NCBI GenBank assembly: GCA_037042915.1
Contig: CM073194.1
Span: 558,001 to 622,000 of the forward strand
DNA: 64,000 nt
Direction of reading: 5' to 3'
Source: Auricularia sp. M13
Lineage: Eukaryota > Basidiomycota > Agaricomycetes > Auriculariales > Auriculariaceae
The translations under genes were made by a program, and so were the position numbers. Of the stretch, positions 23,280-34,365 are shown one piece after another (the first letter of the stretch is position 1; every line of letters starts with the position of its first letter). The notes beneath the pieces are model-generated. The model was not told where the DNA came from. It searched no databases and saw nothing but the letters and a program-made list of their open reading frames with translations.

Positions 23280-23429
23280 TGCGCTATTAGCTATCGGAAT
23301 ATTTTCAGAATAATTTCATTACCTTGTTGCCTGCCACCGAGCTCAAGCGCACACGAGAGGTCCGCCCGTAAGACGAAGTCCTTGTGCGAGCGGGATGTGG
23401 CCGGCCATTCATGAGTTACCGAGTTCGCC

Positions 23430-23560
23430 GGCCAGTTGCCGGGCGCTTCGGACTTGGGCGCTTCGGACTTGCGGGCGCTTCGGACTTGGGCATTCCGGAC
23501 TCGGGCGGGCGCTTCGGACTTGAGCTTTGTCAGAACCTCGGGCGCGGGCGCTTTGGAGTT
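23430..23560. repeat. short minisatellite, GGGCGCTTCGGACTTG unit
   Basis: About seven copies of a 15-25-base unit with core GGCGCTTCGGACTTG, slowly degrading to the right (GGCGCTTTGGAGTTGG). It lies just after the RING gene. Confidence 0.75.
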
Positions 23561-26135
23561 GGGCTGGCGCGAGAACTTTGGTGTTGGGCAGTCGGGACTT
23601 GACCAACCTGTGCTCGACTGGATTGTGCTCAGCGGGTTTGCCGGACAATTTAGTTGCCGGCACCAGCACGGACCTTCGGCCGAGCGAGAAGAGCTCTAGA
23701 GTAATAATGCGGATATGATACAAACAAACACGACACAAAAACACGGGCGAGAGGATATGAGAGGTGTGGGTTAAACTACAAAGAACGAGTACATCGACGA
23801 GTCGGGACCTGCAGCTGCGGGCGTGAGGATCTGCCGTATGACATAAGATGCATACCTTAATGAGAACTTCAAGCGGCCTAGGCTACATGAGCGTGAGCAC
23901 AGGTATGGGCAGGGAGATAGTACAGGTGACCTTAGAATGTGAGACGATGGCCGGCGCCGACCTGCTGTGCATGAGGGCAATGCCGGACACCGAACGGTCA
24001 CATGGATGCATACCTACTCTTCGGAGACGATGGCAGCAGGCCTGAGATGTCACTGCGTGAGAGCGGGCCGAAAAGCTACAAAATATGTACGGTTAACATA
24101 CCTGGTACAGGCCTTGCGCTGGTGAGATGAGACGTCGAAGGACTTGAGCGCGCGCCATGGTCAAATATACTGAACGTTACATACCTCGTGAATAGCCTCG
24201 ACAATGACCCCTGAGACTCTGCGAGGCCTGGACAGCGGCTGTAAATTAATGGCATGGTCAGACGCGACTACGACGGCGAGATCACCAATGTGGCACCTAC
24301 CTGGTCTCGACTCGCGAACCGTGCTACATCGCGGCCCCATAACGAAGCTGCACCATGGCCCATGGGCACTGAGGACGGCTGCCGAATGGCAGCCGCCCTC
24401 GACAAGGCGATCGTGGCCGATGGCCTGCGTGGCCAGCTGATAGGGGCTGGCGCCCCGTGCGGAAGGATCGACCGCTCCCGAATGGGAGCAGCCCCAACGA
24501 CGGCGCGGCCAGCGCCAGCGGCGCAGAGTGTGTCGATGGCGCCGGACTCGAATGAGCCCGGCGCCGGTGGGTGGTGGGGTGGCGGCGGGACTTGGCGGGA
24601 CGAGAGCAAGATTGGCCAAGTCCGATTCGGACTCCGGCCGAAACTCATCCTCCTCGCGCCAAGTCCCGCCCCAGCACCCAGCACCCAGCGCCCGACACCC
24701 ACCGCCCGCCGCGCCCGCGCCGCGAAGACCAGCTCCAGGATCCGTTGGCGCGTGCATTCGTGCGCGTCGACATCGTCTGCGCACCTCCATTCGGGGGTGT
24801 GCAATCACTCCACCACCAGCGCAGGCGTGCGCGTCGTGCTCGACCCCAGGCTGCAAGGCCGTGTCCACGTCCCGCCCACTCGCTGCTACTCTCATTCGAG
24901 AGTGGTGGCACATTTCTTCGCCAGATCCTACGGTAGGTCTGCTAGCTGGTGCTGGTGCTGGTGCCGCTTCTCATCGACGACCACAGCGGCAAGAGCGTGC
25001 AAACCTCGCAGGGTCAGCGTCTCCCCCGGCTCTGAAATTATTGTGCTCTTCACTTGGAGCATTAAAGGTGTGTTGTCTTATTTTCGTTTGCCGGGGTTGG
25101 CTCGAGTTCTCGCTCGCGCGAGTGTGTGTGGTGTGAGACTGTTTCCACGGCGGGCTGGGCGAGGCCAAGACCAACGCTGCACGCGCGTCAGAAGGCAGCC
25201 CTAGTTGAGCATGTGGCACTGACGGCGGGCGGGACGCCTGGCGACCATCAGCACGCGGGCAAGGGTGGTGCGGCCGCGGGGGACGTGCGGCAGATGCTTA
25301 CGGGCGCACGCGTCGAGCTTGGCATAGCCACGCACTCTCTGCGCGCGAACGAGCGGCTGACGGCCGCTGCGGGGGCGGGGAGCGCAAGCTGGTCCCCAGT
25401 GAGCCCAAGACAGTCACTGCGCGCGATGAGCGCCGATGGTCTTGTCACGCGAGGCGGATCTGAGACCGTGCGCGCGCGAGCTGCAGATCGTCACCGCGCG
25501 CACAGCAAGCATGGACCGCCGCATACGTGCGGCAGATGTATACGGGCGGGCACGTCGAGCCCGGGATGGTCACGGCGGGCAGGGAGAGGCGAAGACGGTC
25601 TCCGCGCACGAACGAATGGCTGACGGCCGCCGCGGGCGTGGGGACGTGCCGCAGACCATGGCCGCGCACACGTAGAGCAGCAGGCCGGCAGCAGGCGCAC
25701 GGCGAGCATGCTGCGGCCGCCACGGCCGTGTAGCAGATGTTTGGCGCGGTCCGTTGAACCCGTGGCTGTCACAGTGGGCCGGGAGAGCTGGAGACCGCAG
25801 CGCGCACGCAGCGAGCGGCAGACGGGCACCCCTGGCGCGGCGAGTCTGAGACACTGCGGCCACGCAGGGACCCAAAGCATCATACCGGGGGAGAGCAGGA
25901 GATCGTGACCGGGCGTGCGTAACAGTTGGGCGAAGTATCACGTCGCGTGGGGCGAGTGCCTCCCGCTCGCCGCGCGCGACATGCATGCCCCTTCTCACCA
26001 TGGGCAGCAGGTGGGCCCAAGGCATGCATGGCAGACCCGTGGAGGATGATCATCTGCGAAAGCGAATATCTAACCATATGCAGCTCCCAGCTGCCTGATT
26101 GCCCTGACATCTCAAGCTCAAGCATTGCACACACG
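23561..26135. other. GC-rich non-genic stretch inside the transposon
   Basis: Long open frames occur on both strands (for example 24254-25204 plus, 24161-24913 minus), but they are rich in Ala, Arg, Pro and Gly, overlap each other and show no family motif. I do not call a gene here. It also contains a diverged ~250-base duplication. Confidence 0.45.
25280..25665. repeat. diverged direct duplication, ~250-base unit
   Basis: The block GTGCGGCAGATGCTTACGGG at about 25285 recurs as GTGCGGCAGATGTATACGGG at about 25528, and CGAACGAGCGGCTGACGGCC at about 25346 recurs as CGAACGAATGGCTGACGGCC at about 25608. The copies differ at many positions. Confidence 0.6.
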
Positions 26136-29100
26136 ATGGCCGCAGTGTGTACTGTCCTAGCTGTCTGCTGCTGGGCCCGTCTGACGCATAGTGCAGAACC
26201 CATTCGAACCCGACATTTACGACTTGCTGGCGATCGCCCCGGGGTCAATCGCGCCGCGCGACGTCGACATGGGTGACCATGGCGGCGATACAAGCATCCA
26301 GCATCACGAGGGCAATATCGCGACCGCCGCCGCCGCTGCTGCCGCCGCCAGCACCCAAGCCGAAGAAATCGAGATTGGACTCGACGATATCCATGTGGGT
26401 GGAGATGCCGACGACGTGAACATGCAGGTGGGTTGCATCCATAAGTGCAGCCGATGGGCGCGCTGCTCACATTCTCTCAGGATGACGGGCACGGTGGATC
26501 GCACTCTGCAGACGCGCCTGTGCCTGCTGCCGAGGAGCAGGTATGCATACCGCTCAACTGTTAGGATGAGACTGATTTGTCGGGAATAGGATGCTCCCGG
26601 ATACCATTCGCGCCGGGCGCCTTCGAAGGAGGCCGTGGCCACGCTTTCTGCGTCATGGCGCCCGCGGCTCGAGAACGATCCATGGCCCTGCAAGCCGCAA
26701 GCTGTCGCGTTCGACTCTGAGGCCAAGCGGTATATCTACTCGTTCTCCCGGGGCGAGCCCATCCCGGACCTGCCCATCAACGAGTACCCGCGCCTGCGCA
26801 CAGACTTCCGGCTGGGCGTACACGATCCGATGCAGTACCCTCAGTACTGGCAGCCTGCGGCACCGCACATGGCGTGGATTCCTCTGGTCAAGCCGCACCG
26901 TGACCTGTACGGAGAAAACATCACGGGCTATGTCATGCAGCCCGAAGACTGGCTGCCGGTGCAGGACGGCGCTAGTTACGGGCGCCTGGGGCGGCCATTG
27001 CTGGCGCGTTTGCAAGACTCGTTCTACGAGATATACGTGCTCGTGCTGCCTCTTCTGCGGACGGCAAGGACGCGCATCTTGCTCCCCACCACCACCATCA
27101 ACGACTGCATCCGCTTGCTGTCAGACTTCCAAAGTCTGACAGCAACGTTCCTGAGACCGCTGTGTCCGTCACCCGCATACAACGCGGCATCGCCGAACTC
27201 CGGGCTTTCAGATTGTTCAGGCTCGATGTAAAATATCATGTTGGCGATGAACGCTTTGTATCGGATCGCATGTACGACTGTGTTGGCGTCTTCAGCACGG
27301 ACAGCGCGATGGTGACGCTCCTTCACCGTCTCGGGATACCCGTTTGGTTCGTCTCAAAATCCATGCCGCCCAATATGAGGAAAGACCAGCTGTCACGCGT
27401 GTTTGAGCACTTCCGCCGAGTTGAGATGACGCCGCGGGACGCTCTAGACACTGAGGGACGGGATTGGAGTGGGGTAGTGTATCGGCCACCCACCCCGCCG
27501 TATTACCCCGACGACGACGAGCATGTGGGTACACCACGACCCCAGGACGATGAGCCAGTCGATGAAGCGCCTGCGCGCGGACGTGAGCCCGCAACACGCT
27601 CAGTCTCCCGTGATCGATCCCGGTCTCGAGGCCTGGACGGGCACGTCCTCGAGCACGATCGCCGCCACGCACAACAAGAACGGAACCAGCGTCAAGGGTG
27701 CCTCAATATTTGCTGAGGGAAGAGCCTCGTTACCCTGGTACGTTTGTGGGTTGTTTTTGGTGCCCTTGCTCACGTGTTTGCTTTAGCTGGTAGCAAGTCG
27801 CGTCGGCCCGCAGACGCACCCCGGCTTGGATCGCACGGACCTGGGAAACCGACCCAGGGCACCAGGCCAATGACCACCCTGCTCTTCCAGAGTGGGTGCC
27901 GCGACCGCCAAAATGGCTTGCGCACGTTGCTGCTTCAGTGGACCGCTCTCGAATGCGCGAATATCGGCTATGCGCACCCGGCGTTCTGCACCCAGTTCCG
28001 CAGGCGCGATTCGGAGAGCCTTTACAGTATACCATGCCACCCTTCCACCACTTTGTTGCGCAGAAGGAGAGCCGCATGGTCTTTGTCTTCAGGTCCTGGG
28101 TTGCGTTGCGCAACTTCTGGCTGCGGCGCATCATGCGCGACGGCTTCATTGGTTTATCGGCTAAAATATGGCGGAAGGTTCTTGACGACAAGTACCATAC
28201 AACCCCGGAGCATGAGTCGTGGGTCAAGGAGAACTGCACGGGCCTGGGCATCAAGGCCAGCGGCGTGAACAAAGCCGCCTCGCTCACCAGCAGGACACAT
28301 ATTCTGCTGCACAACGCCACCACCACGTCGACTCTTGCCGCGAATGCGGATATGAGCTTGGTTCTGCCGCCTGTCGCCGCCGCTGAAGCTCGCCCCAGCA
28401 TGGCTTATACACGTCTGCCCTCTGAGGGCGAGGATCTTATCGTCAAGAGCGCGCGGCGTTTGCCGAGCCGTACCAATGGAAGCAGAAGGTCAAATCTGCT
28501 TCAGTATTCTTCGAGCGCACCACTGGGCACATGTATGCAGCGGATACTGCGGACCGCGAGCTCCTGCTGACCGGGGAATGGGATGAGTTCTGGGATTACG
28601 AAAGCTGCCGCTTGCTGCTGTTCCGCAAATCGTCCCGCGTACCGGAGGAGGAGGCTGTGGGCGAGGACAACGAGATTCTGCTCGACGAGAATAACTTGGC
28701 CTGGCACCAGTCAGTGGCAGATGCTGATGGCCTGGCCTCCGGCTCTCGGGCGATGTGGATGGCCGCCGTGCCCCTTCGTCAGGTGCGTCTTATCTTTCTG
28801 TGGCTGAATGTTGCTAATCAATGCATGTAGGAAACAGCTGTGTTCGCTGGGCGCTCAGCTGCGGTTACGCCGAACCCCCCAACGCAGGGTGCAGATGCTG
28901 GGGAAGGCAATAAGCCGCCGCCCGATCCAGTTTACGGCTACGAGGCCGAGCAGCCGAATGGACGCGCAACGAAGACCCTCTTCATCGGTCAACATCCTCT
29001 GGCCGAAGAGGATCTCGCTCGGGCCGGCGTGCGCGCCTTCTTGGTGTGGGAGGTGCAGGAAACCTCGTTTCGATTTCAGCTGCGGGACCTCGACACCTAC

Positions 29101-29465
29101 ATTCTCAAGTCGCTCAAGATCTGGAACGACGCCGTGCGGCAGGACCGCGAAGCTCTCTGGCTCAATTGCTGGGGCGGGCAAGACGGATTTGTACCTCTAG
29201 GATTACGGCAGCCGCCTCACACTGACCCAAACCCCGAGAACCGCAAGGTCTCAATATATAGCCTGTGGAAGATTGTGCGCGCGTGGCGAGGTGCCGCGAG
29301 GTTACCAACCTCCGGCGCTACACTGCAACAGAGGGTTTGTCAATGGAGAAGTTGCTCGATATTGAGCGCGAGGTCTGGAGCTTCTACGCGCAGAGCTTCC
29401 AGGATTACTTTGGGATTCTGCCCACTATGCCCACCGTGATGCCCGCCAATCCGTTTGTCTCGTGA
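26136..29465 (+). CDS. large conserved Agaricomycete protein of unknown function (transposon cargo)
   Basis: The likely start is ATG 26136-26138: MAA, a short intron, then NPFEPDIYDLLAIAPGS. Next comes an Ala-rich and acidic region, then the main body: YIYSFSRGEPIPDLPINEYP; YWQPAAPHMAWIPLVKPH; RIQRGIAELRAFRLFRLDVK; YDCVGVFSTDSAMVTLLHRL with GIPVWFV; a Ser/Arg-rich linker; PRPPKWLAHVAASVDRSRM; PPFHHFVAQKESRMVFVFRS with WVALRNFWLRRIMRDGF; and the end WSFYAQSFQDYFGILPTMPT, stop at 29465. This order matches, from memory, long hypothetical proteins present in many agaric genomes. No enzyme motif is visible. The frame changes near 27117 and 29292 are not explained by canonical introns, and the linker at 27550-27790 is hard to resolve, so the copy may be damaged. 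It runs toward the right end of the element, stopping about 570 bases before the inverted repeat ends. Confidence 0.6.
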
Positions 29466-29624
29466 TGTAATGTAGATACTTTGTCAAATCCCCTCTCGTA
29501 GACTCTGCTTTGGTGAAACGACTGTATATGACGCACTGCTGCAACAACGCTAACATGTTCCATGATTTTTCAGCCATTCATAATTGCTTGACGCTGGGGT
29601 AAGCGGCGGCAGGTCCGTGGTCGC

Positions 29625-29915
29625 TCGCATAGCTATGCTCAGCGATGCGCAGCGATTCTCAGCGGTGCGGGGGGCTGATTGACGGTATCAGTATTTGCAC
29701 ATTGTCCAGCGATGCACAGCGCTTCTCAGCGATGCTCCATGTTAATTCAGCGATTCCAAGCTGTGTGAGTGCTGCCCGACTATGTTCATATTTAAGCGGC
29801 CCCCAGCGATGCTCAGCGATTGTCAGCGAGGCTCACTGCCATGCGAGCGCTGACCGTCCGTGCTCATATTTCAGCGAGCTCAAGCGATTACCAGCGATTC
29901 CAAGCGATTTAAATA
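29625..29915. repeat. right subterminal CAGCGAT motif array
   Basis: About twenty copies of CAGCGAT and relatives (CAGCGATGCTCAGCGAT), the reverse complement of the array at 7485-7770. This symmetry supports a single element spanning the two ends. Confidence 0.8.
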
Positions 29916-29961
29916 ATATTATTAGATAGCTAGTACCATTACACTACAGACGTTTGAACAC

Positions 29962-30039
29962 TGAAAACGTGCCAAAGTGCGGGAATCGCTGAACCGATGC
30001 ATTGCACAAAGTGCGGGTATCGCTTAAGCGAAAAGTCCC
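29962..30039 (-). repeat. right terminal inverted repeat of the KDZ element
   Basis: Reverse complement begins GGGACTTTTCGCTTAAGCGA and contains CCCGCACTTTGTGCAATGCA and CGCACTTTGGCACGTTTTC, matching the left repeat with few differences and a one-base indel near the tip. Confidence 0.9.
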
Positions 30040-30055
30040 GACACAGCTGCTCGAG

Positions 30056-30554
30056 CCTGCAAGCTCTTGCGAGCAGCGAGCACGACGAGATACGATTCAT
30101 AAGCGAGCGCTGATTCCGACGACAGCGCGGATGAAGGATAGCTGGCACAGCGCTACAGACGCGCTATGTAAGCGAACCCAAACCCTCGGGGATAAGTGCT
30201 GCATGCTCCGCAGCGTTGAGTCGCAGTAACCGGAATGCCTTGATACAATGATTGTAGTGTCGAAGGCTGTAGGCAGTATGATACACATACGCGTAATGTC
30301 AGCAGATAAATGCAGAAAGAGGTAGATAGTAATGGCGAACTCGACGATGTAAAGTCCTGCGTTGGTACAGAGGATCTTACGGGAGCGGTTATACACCACG
30401 TAGATGCGGATTTGAAGGAGGACTGAGGACGCACGTGGGCCGTCGAATTGCACCCAGCGCAGCGCGAAAGCCTACCTTGTATAGATAGACTGATGATGAT
30501 TGAAGCTGAAGCGCTAACCCAGCTCTGTGCGAGGAGTCTAAGAGCAGCAAACAT
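30056..30554 (-). pseudogene. fragment of an agaric multi-pass membrane protein gene cut at the transposon edge
   Basis: On the minus strand, SWVSASASIIISLSIQ joins across a short intron (about 30426-30475) to VLLQIRIYVVYNRSRKIL and YIVEFAITIYLFLHLSADI. A further stretch reads GIPVTATQRCGACSTYP, then AYESYLVVLAARKSLQ right up to the element border. This helix-loop order is that of the DUF6533-like membrane proteins common in agarics, in which LRIYALYNR-type sequences follow a transmembrane segment. The N-terminal exons are missing (the P450 stop is only about 190 bases away) and the C-terminal part ends at the transposon. I could not find the missing C-terminal half at the left border near 7330. 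Confidence 0.5.
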
Positions 30555-30749
30555 GAGCAACAGCTGCGTCGATCTCGCCGCGCCTCAACTGACGCCTGAA
30601 GGGACTGAGAAAGGCAACTCGGTGAAACGTTCCGCTCGACTTACTTCTTGCGATAAATGCACCAAGTACAGTGAAGAGAAATATACGAAAAGTGTTCGTG
30701 CAGTGGTTATTACTTGGCGATAATTTCGATGAACACCTTCGGGGAACTC

Positions 30750-32801
30750 TCACTCTTCATAGGTTTCGCTTGCGGCTAGTATGAGTGCTCTGATACTCTC
30801 TGACCGCGGCTGGATAGAGCATTTGAACGGTGCTGGACAACTTCAGAAGATTCAACTCGAGTGCAGAGCGGTGAAACTTGGATCACGTACCTAACGAGGC
30901 CTGTGAGAATTTTGCCGCTCGGCGGGACTATGACACCATTCTCCATGTGCGATGCGAAATCAAAGCACTTCAAAGCCATGGCAATCGTGAGATATACCGA
31001 TGCGTCGACAAAGTAACGGCCAGGACAGATTCTTCATCCTAGTGTGAGTAAACGGATCAGTGGGGGAATGAAACGCACCGTCGCCCAAATCCGAAAGTTC
31101 CAGCCACGCGAGGATCTTGCAGCTTTGTATTTATTTCACCGCCGTTCATCCACCGGTTGGGATTATATCGGTGTGCGTGGGGGTAGATGCTCTCGTCGCG
31201 CATCATCGCCCTGGAACAACGATGAGTTTCGTGCAATGTAGAGAAAGCTACGCGCCTGCGACTCACCACACGTTGGGAACGACAGTGGCTCCTTTGCGAA
31301 TAAACATGCCCTGATATGTATCGTCTTCCTCCGCGGCGTGCGGGACGCCTGCGACAGCAATTCTCAATACCAGATGCGAGAAACGCTACATTAGCCTACC
31401 GAGCGGTGCGACAGGAAACATGCGATAAGTCTCTTTGATGATCGCTTCCACGTATGGCAGCGAGTCTCGGTCATTGAAATCCGGGAGCCGGTCCCCGAGA
31501 ACGCGATCGAGCTCTTCTTGCGCCGTCTTCTGGTACTCAGGCCAACACACCATGGCCATGACGAATGCGATGAGAGTCGAGACAGTTGTATCCGCACCAG
31601 CTGTTGTACTTAGCACGGACAAGAACAGCGTAAGGATTGAACTAGAGCGCACCTACATATGCGGTTGCAGCCGCGTCCTTGATCGCTTGCTCTGTTACGC
31701 TGGAGTCATCTTGCATAGCCTCGAGGTTCTCTGCGACCATGCTCGGCGGTGCGACTCCGTGTTTCTACAGCAATGGTGTCAGCACAACGCTGGCGCTCTG
31801 AGCCTGGCATACTATATCGTCCTTAGTGCGAGAAAAGGGGATTTCGATCGCGTCCGTGGGGTACTTGCGCATGACACGCGCCAACTTCGTCCACTTTCCG
31901 AAGAATGGAACCCATTCAGGAACTTTCAGCACTGGAATATGGGGATAATGAGGAGCGCGTCACGGGAACTCACAGAAAGGGAGCACGTCAACGGGGGTAC
32001 TACCCGGTAGGATGATCATTCCGACTTCGTCCATGGCTGTTTCCGCAATGGCAACATAGCGATCGTTTTCATCGGCGACTTTGATACCATAGACGAGTTT
32101 CATAATGTTGACAGCAGCAGACCTGACCGCGCGGATGAGATTGATGTTACGGGGTAAAAAACCTATACTCGCCTGCGAATGTGCTGGGCGAAGCTCTCCG
32201 GTGCGTGGAGTAGGTTGATCGCTAGCTCAATACAGGTTCTGCGAATCGTACCGTGCATGTGAACGGTCGCGTTCGCATAGAAGTGCTGGTGCACGATGCG
32301 CCGTCTGATGCGCAGTGCCTCAGTATGCCTCATGTTGGCGAGACTCCACTCCCAGCCAGCGCTGACCGCACTGTGAGTTCTTCTGACATCCAGCAGACCG
32401 CAACGCACGCATTTGCCATGTGAAATGGAGGTCGGTCTGAGTAAACGGCGCCGCGCTTTTCGAATAGGTCGGCAGCGATTTTGACGTCGCTGAGCACGAT
32501 GATTGTTTGATTCAACGACTGAAAGCGCATTATCGGTCCTGAGATTGCCATTGAGACAACCATTCTCTTGTTCGAAACTCTGATGTCAAGATGGGCGCGT
32601 ACCATATCTCTTTGCCAAACGGTAGAAGGCTAGATGTCTGTCGACAGCCGGCACATCAAAGATATTGCCTAGGAAGGGGATACCTGGTGGACCGGGTGGA
32701 AGGTGCACACCGAACATCAGGCGGCCGATCCTGTCCCAGAGCCATTTGCCGCAGATGAGAATACCGGCAGCGGCGAGCGAGACGAGCAGAGGACTGGTCA
32801 T
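30750..32801 (-). CDS. cytochrome P450 monooxygenase, copy 2
   Basis: Paralogue of the genes at 3838 and 40261. ATG at 32799-32801 gives an N-terminal anchor (LLVSLAAAGILICGKWLW) and the hinge LPPGPPGIPFLGN. Then come GADTTVSTL (I-helix), ETYR (K-helix), YNPNRWM and the haem loop starting FGFGRR. Exon borders fall at the same codons as in copies 1 and 3; the joins at LG-VPHAAEEDD, ANA-AVSAGW and HIR-SAAVNIM are in phase. Intron 32123-32172 begins with GC, at the same site as the GC intron of copy 1. The last intron is near 30830-30890, followed by CPAPFKCSIQPRSES and the stop at 30750-30752. No break was seen. It lies in reverse orientation between the transposon and a surface-protein gene. 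Confidence 0.88.
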
Positions 32802-34365
32802 GGATGGGTGAGGCAAGATAAGGGTGGGCGCGCGCCGGGAGGTCCCTCTTCAGCAACGAACGCATGAGCGCCCTCCGGATGCAGTCCGGAGAATACTTGT
32901 TGTGGTGCCGCTGGAGCAGCTTCCCGTGAATAGAGTCTATCCGTGTCTGTTTCCCAGTCAGGATGTTTGCCACCCCTGCGAGTGACCAGCAGTTCCAGAT
33001 ACGATACACGCACCAACCAGACCAGTCGGATATAGTGTGGCGCCTAGACGGATGATAAGACCCGGTAGTGCCACTGCGGTGCCGGCTGTACGAACCCACG
33101 GTCGACTATTAGCTTCCGTCGAACGAGCCAAGAGCAAGTCATCGGTGCCGCAGCAGGTGCGTCTGAAGCAAGAGCGCATGCGCCAGCGATTAATGTGACG
33201 TCAAGATGCGACCGGACCGTGACAGAGAATAGAGAGGTCGCGAAAGAGCCTCCTGACGCAGTCCATAATTGGCTATTATGTCCAACAGAGGTCTGTCGAA
33301 TGCAGAAGTACCCACAATGACGGGAAGGACTGTGGATGCCGGTCGATGTACTCGTTTTGGGAAGACCTGGAATAGGTAGAAGTATCCGGATAAACCATGG
33401 CAAAGGGATGGACGAAACGGCGAGGCTTGCGTCGCCTTGTCGGCCATTCTTACACTCAAAACCCAGAATCAGCTGCATTATAGCAGGAGAATGACAGAGC
33501 AAAACTTACTCAATGGATGGTTTATAACCCGGCTGTAGCCCTCCGTGCAATCGGGCCCCACGCCCGTCGCCCGCGAAGTCGCTAAACTGTTGCCGAGCAA
33601 ATGGTCAGGAAATCGACATTTGACCTTCTGTAAGGCGCACATATCATCAAAGTGCTCGATATCTGCTCGATCGCCCGTTTCTGCGGTCAGACCGCGTGCG
33701 CACGCGGAGCTCGCAAGGTGGAACGCGAAAGTGAGGAGCAGGCGAAAGAACTTGAAATTTGAAAGTCCGCTGGTATCCTTGGTTCCGGCCTTCGTACCCA
33801 CCTACCTACCGGCCGTTAATTGATCGTTCCAAGTCATCCAGCGTGCGCTGACAAGTTTATGCCTTTCAAAACCTCTGCGGTCTTGTATATAGCTTGCACA
33901 CATTGCTGCAGCCTCGCCGCTCAGTCCGTTCAACTGTCGGCCCCGTCAATACACACGTTTTCGTCGGCAGATCCTACACACGCTTGCTGCGCCGCTTACT
34001 CCCAGAGTGCCGGAGACCTTGGGCGTCTGACTCATCAACTGACCGACTGCGTTGAATGGCCGTACAGTGCGGAAACGGCCGCTGCAAGCTGTCAAAAACT
34101 CGAATGCCATGACGATCTTTGGGACAGCATTCCGCGTCGATTTTGGACCAGTAAGCCCCGAGTTCCGCCCGATTCGCATCGCGCAAAAGGCACTGCCAAA
34201 TAATAATATTCCATCAGCGCTCTCGGGCAGCCATCGCCGTTTCGCCGACATGATTTACACATTCTGGCGACGAACCCTGCGCTAAATAGCTCTCGGGTTC
34301 ACCAGCACGATCCTCTTTTCGTAAGCTTCGTTTCTTATAATTATCGCCGCCCTATTCCGCCTGCA
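32802..34365. other. divergent intergenic region
   Basis: Separates the second P450 (minus) from the membrane-protein gene (plus). Several open frames up to about 150 codons exist (for example 33044-33502 minus) but none has a recognisable family, clear exon structure or convincing start. I call no gene. Confidence 0.45.

Larger units (their letters stand above)
7353..30039. mobile_element. KDZ-superfamily DNA transposon (~22.7 kb) carrying TET/JBP and other cargo
   Basis: A single large element is defined by ~78-base inverted repeats (7353-7430 and 29962-30039), by arrays of ATCGCTG-type motifs just inside both ends, and by a transposase of the KDZ class (7827-11633). Inside lie a TET/JBP dioxygenase, a RING protein, three other conserved unknown proteins and a satellite. 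KDZ transposons that carry TET/JBP genes are established in basidiomycetes. Sequence likeness may extend outward to a shared CTCGAG on each side (7335 and 30055), so the exact ends are uncertain, and I found no clear target-site duplication. The transposase appears intact but several cargo genes show frame changes, suggesting a copy that is no longer young. Confidence 0.88.

Noticed and set aside
24161-25204. 250- and 316-codon frames on opposite strands
   Set aside because: They overlap in a very GC-rich stretch, are of low complexity and carry no recognisable motif.
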